Below, piece after piece: positions 32,562 through 43,500 of a DNA stretch of 56,929 nt. Numbering within the stretch: the first letter of the stretch is position 1; every line of letters begins with the position of its first letter. A program made the translations under genes and the position numbers. The notes below the pieces were generated by a model, which was not told the DNA's origin, ran no database searches, and was given only the letters and a program-made list of their open reading frames with translations. Origin of the DNA: Bacteroidales bacterium (GTDB taxonomy: Bacteria > Bacteroidota > Bacteroidia > Bacteroidales > UBA932); contig JAEDLE010000002.1 of assembly GCA_016295455.1 (NCBI GenBank), positions 1-56,929 on the forward strand, given 5' to 3'.

Positions 32562-34023
32562 AATCTACGATATGAACATCACGGCCATCAACGTGGATGG
32601 CGCTCAACGGCCTCGAAGGGCAAAGGTACTCGCAGGCGCCGCAGCCTATGCATCTGGCCTCATTCACCGCCGGTATCATAGCCGAGCGCTCGTCGGAAGG
32701 GTCCTTGCGCACCATGATTATGGCGCCGGCAGGACAGTGACGGGCACAATTTCCGCAGCTGACCCCGTCCCTGTTTACCAGACAGAGGTCATAGTCAACC
32801 ACGGCCACACCGATGTGGACGGCTGTCTTCTCCTCCGGGGTGAGCGGCAATATGGCGCCGGACGGGCATACCTGCGAGCAGGCGGTGCACTCCGGACGGC
32901 AGTAGCCCTTGCCATAGTTCATCTCCGGCTGCATCAGATACTCCAGAGAACTTGACGGACTGAGGACATTGTTCGGACACGCGGATACGCAGAGCTGGCA
33001 GGCAGTGCACCTGTCGTGGAAATGCTTGAGGCTTCCCGCTCCGAACGGCACCAGAGGAAGTTTTCTCTCAGGATTCTGCTTTGGCAGTATTTCGGCCAGA
33101 CCTCCGTCAATCTTCTTTCCCTGGGCGGAGGCCACTCCTGCCGCGGCTGCCACGGAAGCGGCGGTCACCGCTACCTTTTTCGCAGCCACACCGCCGGCAA
33201 GGGCGGCTCCGGCAGCCATGAATGCACGCCTTCCCCCGTCAGGGGCATTTTCCTTCGCGTCTTTCCTGCCATATGCAAAACGATAGCTGATTGCCCCGTG
33301 GCTGCAGTTGTCAATGCAGTCGAAACACACCACGCAGCGGCTGCAGTCGATGCGGTGGTTCGCCACATCTATGCAGGAGGCCTTGCACTTCCTCTCGCAG
33401 AGATGACAGTTCCTGCACTTGGTCTCATCCAGCACGGGACGTAGCAGAGCAAAGCGGGAGAAGAAACTCAATGTGGTACCGACAGGGCAGACTGTATTGC
33501 ACCAGGTCCTGCCTCCTGCCCATGACAGAGCTGTTATCACCACAAAGGTCAGAATGGCCACCACGGCCGAAACCGCGCTCAATGCAAACAGATGGGTTGG
33601 AGCCATAAGGGCCTGTATCATACGCCCATATGCACTGTACGGAGCCAGAAGCACCACGAAAGCATGCACACCGGCCATGATGGCCACGACATATAGAACC
33701 CAGACACCGTAGCGCAGGACTTTCAATTCCTTCTTCCAACCGAACCGCAGTGCCTTGCCCTTGCGGAGCGAACTCAGGCGGGAAACAATGTCCTGGAACA
33801 CACCCATAGGACATATCACCGAACAATATACCCTGCCGAAAACGAGGGTAAGGAGCACCAGCCCCAATATCACCGCAAGGTTGAGCCCCATCACGGCAGG
33901 AAGGAACTGGATCTTTGCCATCCACCCCAGCCAAGGCTGGAGTACACCGGCAAGATTCAGGAAAAGCAGCGTTATTCCGATGAAAAACACTGCCGCGAGA
34001 ACGATTCTGAGCTTCTTCAGCAT
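32560..34023 (-). CDS. NapH/NapG-like membrane polyferredoxin
   Basis: 487 residues. N-terminal half: membrane helices with the NapH-type Cys motifs YCSVICPMG and WCNTVCPVG, then CRNCHLCERKCKA and CSRCVVCFDCIDNCSHG. In the middle, RRAFMAAGAALAGGVAA looks like a twin-arginine segment, as at the start of NapG-like proteins; the C-terminal half has four further clusters (CTACQLCVSACP, CRPECTACSQVCP, CGNCARHCP, CIGCGACEYLCP). It thus looks like NapH and NapG joined in one chain, carrying electrons from quinol or a cytoplasmic donor outward. It is placed between a small lipoprotein and the Tat-exported reductase. Confidence 0.88.
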   Translation of the reverse strand: MLKKLRIVLAAVFFIGITLLFLNLAGVLQPWLGWMAKIQFLPAVMGLNLAVILGLVLLTLVFGRVYCSVICPMGVFQDIVSRLSSLRKGKALRFGWKKELKVLRYGVWVLYVVAIMAGVHAFVVLLAPYSAYGRMIQALMAPTHLFALSAVSAVVAILTFVVITALSWAGGRTWCNTVCPVGTTLSFFSRFALLRPVLDETKCRNCHLCERKCKASCIDVANHRIDCSRCVVCFDCIDNCSHGAISYRFAYGRKDAKENAPDGGRRAFMAAGAALAGGVAAKKVAVTAASVAAAAGVASAQGKKIDGGLAEILPKQNPERKLPLVPFGAGSLKHFHDRCTACQLCVSACPNNVLSPSSSLEYLMQPEMNYGKGYCRPECTACSQVCPSGAILPLTPEEKTAVHIGVAVVDYDLCLVNRDGVSCGNCARHCPAGAIIMVRKDPSDERSAMIPAVNEARCIGCGACEYLCPSRPLSAIHVDGRDVHIVD

Positions 34024-34036
34024 ATGCTATCCCCAA

Positions 34037-34456
34037 TTAAAAAATTGCATATTCCCGGACATCCGGGGGTATCGTGGTCTTGACGTAATAGTCGCATTCC
34101 CCGCCGCTGTTGCTCAGGAGCACGAGTTCGCCATCCGTGGCACTTACGGTATATGACGATGCCCAGGACTCCCCTGTGGAGTACCTGCCGCTGAGCTGGT
34201 CGCCGCTGAGAGTCCAGGATCCGGTGAATTTCCTGAACCGGCCCTCCCCCAGTTTCTGGAAAAGCTCGAAATTCCCGCCACTTTCAAACGACAGATACAC
34301 GACAACGGTCTGGTCTCCGATGGTTGCCGCCTTGGATTCCACCCTCACAAGACTCCACTCCCCGTTGACGCTGAGCGGCTGCGTCTTTTTTCCACAGGAA
34401 ACCGCAACGATGCCCGCGAGCAGGAGCATGCAAACAAATCTAACAATATTTCTCAT
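34037..34456 (-). CDS. Small lipoprotein, lipocalin-like
   Basis: 139 residues. The signal ends in lipobox VAVSC (Cys21). The mature part, NGEWSLVRVESKAATIG...GSWTLSGDQLSG, resembles the lipocalin-like/DUF4923-type beta barrels common in Bacteroidota lipoproteins; I cannot name a family with certainty. It starts 15 bases after the subtilase stop and ends 13 bases before the polyferredoxin start, so all four genes form one operon. Confidence 0.75.
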   Translation of the reverse strand: MRNIVRFVCMLLLAGIVAVSCGKKTQPLSVNGEWSLVRVESKAATIGDQTVVVYLSFESGGNFELFQKLGEGRFRKFTGSWTLSGDQLSGRYSTGESWASSYTVSATDGELVLLSNSGGECDYYVKTTIPPDVREYAIF

Positions 34457-34471
34457 TTCTAAGCAACTGTT

Positions 34472-36418
34472 TTAAAGCCAAGCATTCGAACTGTTCACTA
34501 TCGGCCTGGAAATGACCGAGACTTCCTGAGTCACCTCCATTCCGCCTATGGCATCATCCCCTCCTACCTGGGTGCCACCTCCGACGGCAGAGATGCGTAT
34601 CTTTCCTGAACCGATCTTGGAAGGATGGATGAAGAGCCTTCCGTACTTGATGTACGGCTCAGCTTGAAGGCCTAGAGACTCCCTGGACTTGTCATCCACG
34701 CTGACGTCCAGATAGGACAGGTTCACGCAGGATGTCCCGAAATAGTCGCTCAGGTCATACCAGCTCTCCTTGCCGCTCTGTACCGTGATGCTCGGGATGC
34801 CCTCTATCTTCATCATCAGCTTCCAGGCGTCGATGGAGCCGGTTCCCATCTGCTTGGAATAGGTATAGAGTTCGATAGGCTTCTTGTTATAGAGAGTCTT
34901 AGTCCCTTCCAGTCTCTTGTCAAAATCATTCGCGGAAGTCACGATCATATCCTTGAATTCCTTGACCGTGAAGGTCTTGCCAAGTTTCTTCGCATATGAC
35001 AACGCGAGTGCCACCACGCCCGACACGTGAGGGCAGGCCATGGAGGTTCCCTGCATATAGCCGTAGTCCTCGCCGTCATTCAGTTCGGAAGGAAGGGTCG
35101 AGAGCACCATACCGTAAATGAGATAATTGTCCTGGCTGTTAAGGTGATATGCCTCACCGCCGGGAGCCACAATGTTGCAGCCGGGACCGTAGTTGGTATA
35201 ATACGCAGGCAGGAAATCCGGTCCGAAGGCAGACACGCTGATCATGTCGTTCAGCGCACCCGGATAAGTAGCATACGGGTCTTCGTCATTTCCGGACGCG
35301 AATATGGCTATGCCTCCGTCAAGCACAGGGTTGTTCCTGCTGGCCTCGAAATACTTCAGGGCGTCATATTCCACGGCATTGAGGCCTCCGCTGCCGCTGA
35401 TATAGGCCTTGTCGGACATATATGTGCCACCGCGATACCCGAAAGAGCACGATAAGATGGACGCCCCTTTGTCGGCGGCATATTTCACAGCCTTCGCAAC
35501 TATGCTAGCAGAACCGCCTCTGTCATCGTCGAAAATCTGACAGCTCATGATTTTCACACCGTCACCGTCGCCGCTGCCGCCCGCAATGCCGCTGACGCCT
35601 ATGCCGTTATTGTTCACAGCGGCTATGGTTCCGGCAATATGTGTCCCGTGTCCGGAATCTCCCCTAATCTGGCCGTTCTCCTCGTGGGTCCTGTCCCAGG
35701 TGATGGGACCGTCAGTCACGAAATTGTGGCCGTGGCTGCCGTCAGTGTCGGTCCACATATTGTCAATCAGGTCAGGATGGGTGTACTTGACACCCTCATC
35801 CACAACCGCAACGATGATGGAAGAGTCCCCGCAGGTCAGTTCTGACCACACATCAGAGACATTGATATCCCCTCCGGCATATGCATCAGTCGCTATAGCC
35901 CTGGAACCTGTATTGCGGTAATGCCACTGCATTCCAAGAGCGGGATCGTTGAAAGCTCCGCCTGCGGCCCTGGTAGAAACACCGGCAGGCCTGTACGGAT
36001 AAGAGATGCAATCGGAAGATTTCTCAACGAAATTCTCGTATTCCACAACCTCCACAAAACTCTTCTGTGCAAGAAGTTCGGCACTGCGTTCCAGCGCCGC
36101 TTCATCCGAAACGGTGGCTAAGTACCACTTATCAAGATTGAAACGCCTTTCGAGCTCCTCCTTGCCCGGAACGGACTCGAAAAGAGGTTCGATGCAAGTG
36201 ACTCCGGACGCCTGCAGGGCAGAGAGAGTCTCTCCTTCCGGTACTTGTCCCATACGGAGCAGTATGGTGTTGCTCACACGCTCCGGAGCTGTGTTTACAA
36301 TTTTGGCTGACGAATGGGACACTGTGTTGTCCTGCACCTGAGGCGCCGCCTGGTTCCGGGAACAGGAAACAAGGCAAAGAAGTCCGCACAGGACAATGGT
36401 AAAACTGTTTGTCTGCAT
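34472..36418 (-). CDS. S8 subtilisin-like serine peptidase, lipoprotein
   Basis: 648 residues. Lipobox LVSC with Cys19, so it is anchored in a membrane and perhaps on the surface. An N-terminal propeptide (about 45-130) precedes the S8 domain with D207 (AVVDEGV), H257 (GHGTHIAG), oxyanion N377 (ASGND) and S459 (GTSMACPHVSG): the catalytic set is complete. The C-terminal ~120 residues form a beta-rich domain of unknown role. It heads an operon with a small lipoprotein, the polyferredoxin and the reductase. No promoter element was found in the 92-base gap; a terminator lies there, so readthrough from the PUL is limited. Confidence 0.9.
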   Translation of the reverse strand: MQTNSFTIVLCGLLCLVSCSRNQAAPQVQDNTVSHSSAKIVNTAPERVSNTILLRMGQVPEGETLSALQASGVTCIEPLFESVPGKEELERRFNLDKWYLATVSDEAALERSAELLAQKSFVEVVEYENFVEKSSDCISYPYRPAGVSTRAAGGAFNDPALGMQWHYRNTGSRAIATDAYAGGDINVSDVWSELTCGDSSIIVAVVDEGVKYTHPDLIDNMWTDTDGSHGHNFVTDGPITWDRTHEENGQIRGDSGHGTHIAGTIAAVNNNGIGVSGIAGGSGDGDGVKIMSCQIFDDDRGGSASIVAKAVKYAADKGASILSCSFGYRGGTYMSDKAYISGSGGLNAVEYDALKYFEASRNNPVLDGGIAIFASGNDEDPYATYPGALNDMISVSAFGPDFLPAYYTNYGPGCNIVAPGGEAYHLNSQDNYLIYGMVLSTLPSELNDGEDYGYMQGTSMACPHVSGVVALALSYAKKLGKTFTVKEFKDMIVTSANDFDKRLEGTKTLYNKKPIELYTYSKQMGTGSIDAWKLMMKIEGIPSITVQSGKESWYDLSDYFGTSCVNLSYLDVSVDDKSRESLGLQAEPYIKYGRLFIHPSKIGSGKIRISAVGGGTQVGGDDAIGGMEVTQEVSVISRPIVNSSNAWL

Positions 36419-36446
36419 ATGGAAATGCCGGATAAGATTGTAAAAA

Positions 36447-36475
36447 GGGCCGGCCAGGAATCATCCAGCCGGCCC
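36447..36475 (-). terminator. Intrinsic terminator at the end of the sus-type operon
   Basis: Perfect eight-base stem GGGCCGGC/GCCGGCCC (36447-36454 with 36468-36475), 13-base loop, and TTTTT on the minus strand after the stem. It ends the PUL transcript 36 bases after the SusE-position gene. Confidence 0.8.
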
Positions 36476-36510
36476 GTCATATTATTTACCGATTTCGGTC
36501 AGTGAAAGAG

Positions 36511-38856
36511 TCAGAACTTCCTCACCTCTACAGTACGCTCGGAGCCCCTGAGGGATGCTCCGGTTCCGAAAGTCCTGCGCGGAGCATTCACAACCTTGAT
36601 TGCAACAGGCTGAGGGTCACGCTCGTAGTCAGAGAACTTCAGGCCGAAACTGCAGTCGAGATTGCCAAAGCCTTCGAACTTGCGGAAGTTGCGCTGTCCT
36701 GGAGCGGCAGGTGCTGCCTCGGCCTCAGCTACGAAGGCCTCGGTAGGTCCGAAGTGCTCATAGTCTGTGTCCATATAATAACCCTCGGTCGTAGCATAAG
36801 AAACGTAGAAATGGAATACTCCGTCCTTATCTACATAGCTCTGCGGAGTCAGATCGATTTTAAAGTAATCAATGAAATCCTGAGGCAGAGCTGAAGGGTC
36901 TGTCACGAATACCACACCGTAGTCATAGGCGCTGAGATCCACGACGCCCTGCATAGGAACAGAAATCTTTCCGGACTCCTTGTCATACTTGAACACAAGG
37001 GTTACATCTTTATACCATTCTGGAATCTCATAGCAGTCTGTGTTCGGATTGTACTCAAGGCTCATACCGTCAACTGTCCTGACCGACGGTTCACCTGTTG
37101 AAGGATTGATGAAATATACATATGAGTAGGTTCCGTCAGCGATGATTTCGTTAGGAAGGCCTTCAGTTGTATATTCATCGGTAACGAAAGTGTCGGATAC
37201 GCCATTGGTGGCCCATACCACGAGAGTATAAGAGGTCAATGCACCAAGTCCGGAAACGAGCTGGGTATAACCGCCGACAGCATTGACTTCTTCAATCTCA
37301 CTGTCCTCAAGGGCAACAGAGCCCTTGGCTCCATACTTGACACCGCTGAGAATTGCGTCGGCATTCTTTTCGAAGGAAGCGGTAGGAACAACGGTGTAGT
37401 TTACGGCCTTGATATCCTCGCCTGAAATCCAGAAGCCGAAGGAATTTGAAGCATCGCTTTCAGGGGCGTACCTCTCGGAGGTCGTTTCCGTTCCGACAGA
37501 GATGTTCACGGCATTTTCCTCGATATCGCCTTCAGCCACGAACGGACCGGCAACAGAAGTGTAGTTCTGCACCTCACCCTTGGCGTCGTAAGTGACAGCG
37601 ACGATGGTATAGGTTCCGGTCTTTTCGAATGAGATGGCAGAATCGGCATAATAAGCCTCTTCGTACTCATAAATATCCTCCTCTGAAACGGTCACGATGT
37701 TGAGGCCCTCTTCGGATGAAGTGATGGACTCGACAGCCTTTTCAGTACCGTTCTTGGAGAGTTCACCCTCGAATCCTGCAAAACGGATCTCCTTCACATC
37801 GGCTCCGACTTCGAAGTAAACAGGAAGGACTCCTTCGACAGAATAGTCAAGCTCAGCCTTTATGCTGTAGTCCACGCGGGTGAATCCGTCGGCAAGGAGT
37901 ACCGTATCATATAAATTGGTTGACCAGCCACCCTGACCCGGCATGTAGTAATAAGCGGTATAGAAATGAAATCCGCCATTGCCGTCATAGTAACTGCAAG
38001 GAATCTTGTCGCTGTACTTGCCGGCGAAGGACTTGAAATCAAGAGACCTGTACGGGTCTGTAGGATTCAGTACGGTATAGAAACTGTAGTTGTCATACAA
38101 ATTGACTTCGGCTGAATATTTTGTGTGATATTGAACTGGCTGTACAGGAGCATGGAGAGCCTGATAGAGTTCACCGTCTTCTCCGGTTACGGAAGTATCA
38201 AGATACCAGAAGAAATTGAGGGTATATTTCTCTCCGGATGCCCAGAAACCAGGATAGGATACTCCATCCTCGACATACGGATCCGGCTCGATCACACAGG
38301 TACGCAGGTTTCCGACCTCGTAATACTTGAGCTTTCCGGTATGCTCAAGCTCATTCCATCCTTCAGTATAACGGATGACAGCAGGTTTTCCCGTCTTAGG
38401 GTCAAGGAAATACTTCCATTCTACGCGCAAAACGCTGAAATCGAGGCTGACCGCACCTGTATTGTATCTGGAAGCGTAAACAGGATCCTTGATTGCAATT
38501 GAAAGAGGATAGGCAACGCCGAGATCGGCATTAGGGAACTTGACTTTAAGCATAGTCTCAGACTGGCCGTCCTCGAACTTGAGAGGTTCAAGCTCGAAAA
38601 CGCCTTCAGGGTCGGAGACCACAAGCGGAACCTCGATGGCACCCTTGGAATTGCTACGCACGACAGTGAATTCAATCTCCGGAGTCATTGTAGGATCGAA
38701 GGTATGGGCACCCGTAGCTTCCTGCGACGGGAAATAAACCCCATAGCAGCCCTCTACGTCCGGCTGACCCGGCTCGTATTCCGCCACTTTGTGGCACGCC
38801 GTCAGACCTAAAGCGATGGCTACGGCTGCAAGTATATATACAAAATACTTTTTCAT
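36511..38856 (-). CDS. SusE/SusF-position surface lipoprotein
   Basis: 781 residues with lipobox LTAC (Cys21). Mature part is beta-rich: an N-terminal region shared with Bacteroidota PUL lipoproteins (YGVYFPSQEATGAHTF, VPLVVSDPEGVFELEPLKFEDGQSE), then repeated Ig-like segments with many acidic residues, and no catalytic motif. It follows susD by 18 bases, the place of SusE/SusF glycan-binding lipoproteins, and it probably binds the same polysaccharide at the cell surface. The family name cannot be fixed from sequence alone. Confidence 0.75.
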   Translation of the reverse strand: MKKYFVYILAAVAIALGLTACHKVAEYEPGQPDVEGCYGVYFPSQEATGAHTFDPTMTPEIEFTVVRSNSKGAIEVPLVVSDPEGVFELEPLKFEDGQSETMLKVKFPNADLGVAYPLSIAIKDPVYASRYNTGAVSLDFSVLRVEWKYFLDPKTGKPAVIRYTEGWNELEHTGKLKYYEVGNLRTCVIEPDPYVEDGVSYPGFWASGEKYTLNFFWYLDTSVTGEDGELYQALHAPVQPVQYHTKYSAEVNLYDNYSFYTVLNPTDPYRSLDFKSFAGKYSDKIPCSYYDGNGGFHFYTAYYYMPGQGGWSTNLYDTVLLADGFTRVDYSIKAELDYSVEGVLPVYFEVGADVKEIRFAGFEGELSKNGTEKAVESITSSEEGLNIVTVSEEDIYEYEEAYYADSAISFEKTGTYTIVAVTYDAKGEVQNYTSVAGPFVAEGDIEENAVNISVGTETTSERYAPESDASNSFGFWISGEDIKAVNYTVVPTASFEKNADAILSGVKYGAKGSVALEDSEIEEVNAVGGYTQLVSGLGALTSYTLVVWATNGVSDTFVTDEYTTEGLPNEIIADGTYSYVYFINPSTGEPSVRTVDGMSLEYNPNTDCYEIPEWYKDVTLVFKYDKESGKISVPMQGVVDLSAYDYGVVFVTDPSALPQDFIDYFKIDLTPQSYVDKDGVFHFYVSYATTEGYYMDTDYEHFGPTEAFVAEAEAAPAAPGQRNFRKFEGFGNLDCSFGLKFSDYERDPQPVAIKVVNAPRRTFGTGASLRGSERTVEVRKF

Positions 38857-38874
38857 AATGATTCGGCTTAAATG

Positions 38875-40503
38875 TTAGTCTGTTACACCATCTTTGAGTT
38901 CAGGATTCTGTCCTGCCACAGGCTGATTTCCGCCGGTGTTGTCAACGATGGCGAAATTGGTGTTCTTCTCACGCTGAGGGAACCTGAGGAGCATCCAGCC
39001 GTCGTCAGCGGCAACATTGAAACGGAACGCATCCGGAACATTGCTTTCCTGACCGGAGTGGAACCTTACTACCGGCTTCTGGAGACGTCTTACGTCCTTC
39101 ATGCCGAAGCCCTCGCCCCAAAGCTCAACCCTTCTCTGGAACCATATCTCATCGAGAAGCTTGAGACCTCTTTCGTTGGAGTTGTAGCTTGGATCACGAT
39201 ACTGCTTTACAAAATCTTCGAGTATCTTCCTCGCCTCGGCCTCGTTGCTGTGAGCCTTGGCCTCCGCCATGATGAGTATCATCTCCTCCACGCGCATGAG
39301 CGGAGTATCCTCGTCATTCTTGGTCGTACCGCAGGTATAGCAGCCGAACTTGACATTGGTATAAGGGATGAACGGTTCCTTGATGTCAGGAATGGTAAGG
39401 TTTGCCACATCACCGTCTCCGTCCCAGGTCAGTCCTTCAAGAAGAGGGGACTTGAGGTCAAGATCGACCCACCAGCCCTTGCGGACATCGGTTGCTGCGA
39501 TCTTGTCATAAAGGATATTGTTGATGCAGGCATAGACTGCACATGAAGGCGCATAAGCCTCGGCTGAGAATGAACGCAGCCATGAAGAAGTGGTCTGAGC
39601 GAGACCGTACTTGGCCATATCGGTGGTCATATCATAACCCCAAAGCCAGTTATGCTCGGAGATGTCCATGAAGGAAGGATGTGAAACCTCCTCGATGGAA
39701 GCCGGGGTGTAGTTCTTTGCAGCAGCCTGTGCATCGGCGTAAGCCTTGTCCCATTCCCCCATGGTAAGGTAAACCCTTGCACGGAGACCGTGGGCTACAT
39801 CAGCGTTGATGAACATCTTGGTAGCTCTCGCGATGGTGCTGGCGTCAAGTATCTGGACTGCATAGCCCAGGTCTGAGAGCATCAGCTCATACACTTCGGC
39901 AACGGTAGCGCGAGGATTCTCGGTGAAGTTGGTAGTTTCCTCGGTCACGATAGGAACCGCAGGCTCGTTCTTGGCTATCTGATAGTTGAACTGATAGTCG
40001 GTCACGAGGTTGTAGTAGGCGTAGGCACGCAAAGCCCTTGCCTGCGCTATCATGTTGAGGGTTTTTTCGTCGTCAGTATCCTCAGGGAAAGAGGAGACGA
40101 AGGTATTGACCTTGGAAATCAGGTTGTATGGGTTTCCGTAGCGCATATACGGATTTGCGTAGTCAGCGTTTCTGGATGACCAATCACCGCATGGGCTGAA
40201 CCAGTTGTAACCGCTGTCAGCAATGACAAGATCGGCTGACTCGGCATCATTGGAGAAGTTGATCATAAGGAAACCCCAGTCATCGGCACGGTCGGAGCCA
40301 GAGAAAACGTTCGGTTTGCCGAGGTCGGTGAAAAGACCGTTGAAGGAAGCCTCAGCACGGGTAGGAGCTACAATGTTCGTAGTCTGCAACTGAGACGCAA
40401 GCATAGTACCACCCTGAGGCTTTGCCTCTTCAAAATCCACACAAGCCGAAAAGGCAAGAGCGGAAAGCGCGAGGGTAAAATATCTGTTGAGTTTCATATT
40501 CAT
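38875..40503 (-). CDS. SusD/RagB family nutrient-binding lipoprotein
   Basis: 542 residues; lipobox FSAC (Cys21). The tetratricopeptide-like helical pattern and blocks such as ARALRAYAYYNLVTDY, RVYLTMGEWDKAYADAQAAAKN and the C-terminal LLDEIWFQRRVELWGEGFGMKDVRRL are hallmarks of SusD. It caps the SusC pore and binds glycan at the surface. The start could be M1 or M3; both give the same lipoprotein. It begins 13 bases after the SusC stop. Confidence 0.94.
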   Translation of the reverse strand: MNMKLNRYFTLALSALAFSACVDFEEAKPQGGTMLASQLQTTNIVAPTRAEASFNGLFTDLGKPNVFSGSDRADDWGFLMINFSNDAESADLVIADSGYNWFSPCGDWSSRNADYANPYMRYGNPYNLISKVNTFVSSFPEDTDDEKTLNMIAQARALRAYAYYNLVTDYQFNYQIAKNEPAVPIVTEETTNFTENPRATVAEVYELMLSDLGYAVQILDASTIARATKMFINADVAHGLRARVYLTMGEWDKAYADAQAAAKNYTPASIEEVSHPSFMDISEHNWLWGYDMTTDMAKYGLAQTTSSWLRSFSAEAYAPSCAVYACINNILYDKIAATDVRKGWWVDLDLKSPLLEGLTWDGDGDVANLTIPDIKEPFIPYTNVKFGCYTCGTTKNDEDTPLMRVEEMILIMAEAKAHSNEAEARKILEDFVKQYRDPSYNSNERGLKLLDEIWFQRRVELWGEGFGMKDVRRLQKPVVRFHSGQESNVPDAFRFNVAADDGWMLLRFPQREKNTNFAIVDNTGGNQPVAGQNPELKDGVTD

Positions 40504-40516
40504 TGCCTTTTAATGA

Positions 40517-43500
40517 TTAGAACGTGATGGTTACACCGCCGGTGATGTTGCGCATAGCGGAATAGCCGCCGCTGTTGAGACCTGATCCTGAAGTGTAGGA
40601 ACCGAGACCTACTGAGTAGCGAGGGTCCACACCCTTGCGGGCGGTGAAGAGCGCGAGGTTCTCACCAGCCACATAGACGCGGAGTGACTGGAGCTTTATC
40701 TTCCTTACAAATGCTGAAGGGAAGGTATAACCGAAAGTCACGTTGTTGATGCTGAGGTAGTTTGAAGAAACGAGGAACCTGTCGACTGCTGTCTGGGCAA
40801 CCTGGGTGTCACCGTCAAGACGAGGGAAGTCGGAATCAGGATTCTCAGGAGTCCAGGCCTTGAGCAGGTCTCTGTGCATGTTCGAGCCGGCGTTCGCCTG
40901 GGTGAACATCATAGACTGGTAGGTACCGTCATAGTAACGGCCACCGAGCTGGTAGCTGAACTGGGCTGAAAGGTCGAAGTTGTAGAAGTTGAGAGAAGTT
41001 CCGAAACCACCGTACAGCTTAGGAAGAACCGTTCCGACTTCGTACTGGGAAGCCTTGCTGAAATTGGCCGTGGTACCGGTAACAGTGTTTCCGTTCTCAT
41101 CTTCATAATCGTAGTAGTAGAGTGCCTGACCGGTCTCGCGGTCCACTCCGGCATACTTGCGCATATATCCTTCATAGAGGGATCCTCCGATCTTGTAGAT
41201 ATAGTTGCCGCCCTTGATACCGTTCTGTGCGACAGACTCGTCAAGTTCGAGTATGGTGTTCTTGTAGTGGCTGGCATTGAGGTTCCAGCTCCAGTTGAAG
41301 TTCTTCTTGTTGATGATCAGGCCATCGAGGGATACTTCGAAACCGCTGTTGCGGATGGAGCCTACGTTCACAGGGACATATCCGGTAGGGTTACCTGCCG
41401 AAAGCGGAACGCTCTTGTTGTAAAGCAGGTCTTCGGTCTTGCGTGAAAATACCTCGAAAGCACCGTTGAGATAGCCGTGGAAGAGTTCGAAATCCAGACC
41501 GACATTGAAAGACTTCGAAGTCTCCCAGGTCAGTTCCTCGTTACCCTTGTATTCGAGGTTGACCGAATAAGAACCGGTCTCCTCGTTGTATGAGTGAGTG
41601 TACTGGTCTGAATATGGATAGAGACCGTCGATACCGTCGTTACCCTGGACACCGTAGCTGATCTTGAGCTTGAGGACATCAAGCCAGGACACACCGCCCA
41701 TGAATTCTTCCTTGGTAATCAGCCAGGCTGCACCGACTGAACCGAAGTTACCCCAGCGATGTCCCTTTGCGAACTTCGAAGAAGCGTCACGGCGATAGGA
41801 TGCATTGAGGAAGTACCTGCCGTCATATTCATACTGAGCGCGTGCAAGGAAACCCTCGGTCATATAGGTGCCGGTAGCGGAGTTCGCAAGCTTTGCGGAA
41901 GTACCGTCGGCATTGTTCAACTCACCCACATACGGGTTGAAGAGGTGGTCGTTGTAGCCTGAGAGGCTCTGGCTCTTGTACTTGTAGCTTTCGAAACCGG
42001 CGAGCACATCGATGCTGTTCAGGCCGAAAGTCTTTCTGTACTGGGCAAGGTACTGCTGGTTCACAGAGAAGAACCTGGAGTGGGAGACCGAGACACCGCC
42101 ATCGGTTGACGACGCACCGGCAAACTGGCTGTAGAGATAGCTTGCGCGGGTGTTGTCATCGGTGAGACCAAGGCTTGCGGTGAGGGTAAGTCCCTTCACA
42201 GGTGTGAAGATTGCAGCCCACTTCGCGTTGAGCACGTCAGCATATACATTGTAATCGTTGTTCTCATTGTCGCGTACAGCGTTGCCGACTATGCTAGGGC
42301 GCTTGAAGTTGGTGTTGTTGGAGTCATAGACCGTGCGGCCGTTCTCCTTCATTATGTGGCCTTCTGCATCACGAACGTAGAGCGGATAGATAGGGCCGAT
42401 GGTGTTCGTCACATAGAAGATGTTGCCGGATGATCCGAATTTATCGCTTGTGTATGAAGCAAGCTGGGAGTCGGAGTGGGAGAATGACATGTTGGTCTCC
42501 ACGCGGAACCAGTCCTTTACCTGATACTCGGTGTTGATACGGCCGGTGTAACGCTTGTAGTCTGAATTGGAGACCATACCGCCATCCTGGAGGAATCCGA
42601 CGCTGCCGTAGTAGTTGAATCTTTCGGAAGCACCGCTGACGGAAGCGTTGTACTCCTGGCGGAAACCTGTGTGGTAAACTTCATTGTACCAGTCGTCAGG
42701 GATATAGGTGTAAGTGCCGTCGGTGTATCCGAGGACAGCATTAGGGTTGAGCTTGAAGTTGGTACCTATGAGCTTCTCGCCTTCAGGAAGGGTATATACG
42801 AGGTAGCCGAGACCACCGTTTCCGCTGTCGAGAAGGTTCTTGTCAGCCATCGCATATGCCTGGGTCTCAGAGTATCCTGAATAGTAGTACTTGTTGTACA
42901 ACATCCTGTAGAAGGTCTCGTAATACTCGCCCGGATCGGAAATCACGTCATACTGAGGGACAAGACGGCTGTTGGCACCCCACTTTGCGTCGAACTTTAC
43001 GGTGGCGTCACCTGACTTGCCCCTCTTGGTGGTGATGATTACCACACCGTTTGCACCGCGGTGTCCGTAGATTGCAGATGCCGATGCGTCCTTGAGGACA
43101 GACATGGACTCTACGTCCTGAGGGTTGATATCTGAAATGGACCCCTGATATGGAACACCGTCAAGGATGATGAGAGGGGCATTGCTGGCACTCATTGAAC
43201 CGAAACCGCGGATTCGGATGGCCGATGAATTTCCGGTAGGGTCACCGCTGGAAGAAATCATCTGCACACCGGAGGTAGTACCGGCAAGCGCGCTGGTCAC
43301 ATTTGTTGCAATCTTCTTCTCGATGGTCTCCTCCTTCACCATAGCGGCAGAGCCGGTGAATGAGCTCTTGCTGGCAGTACCGTAGGCAACCACGAGCACG
43401 TCATCAAGGAGTTCTGAATCTTCGTGAAGAAAGAAGTCGATCGTCGCTCTCGAGTTCACCTCAACTTCAGACTCGACATAGCCTATCATCGAAGCTACGA

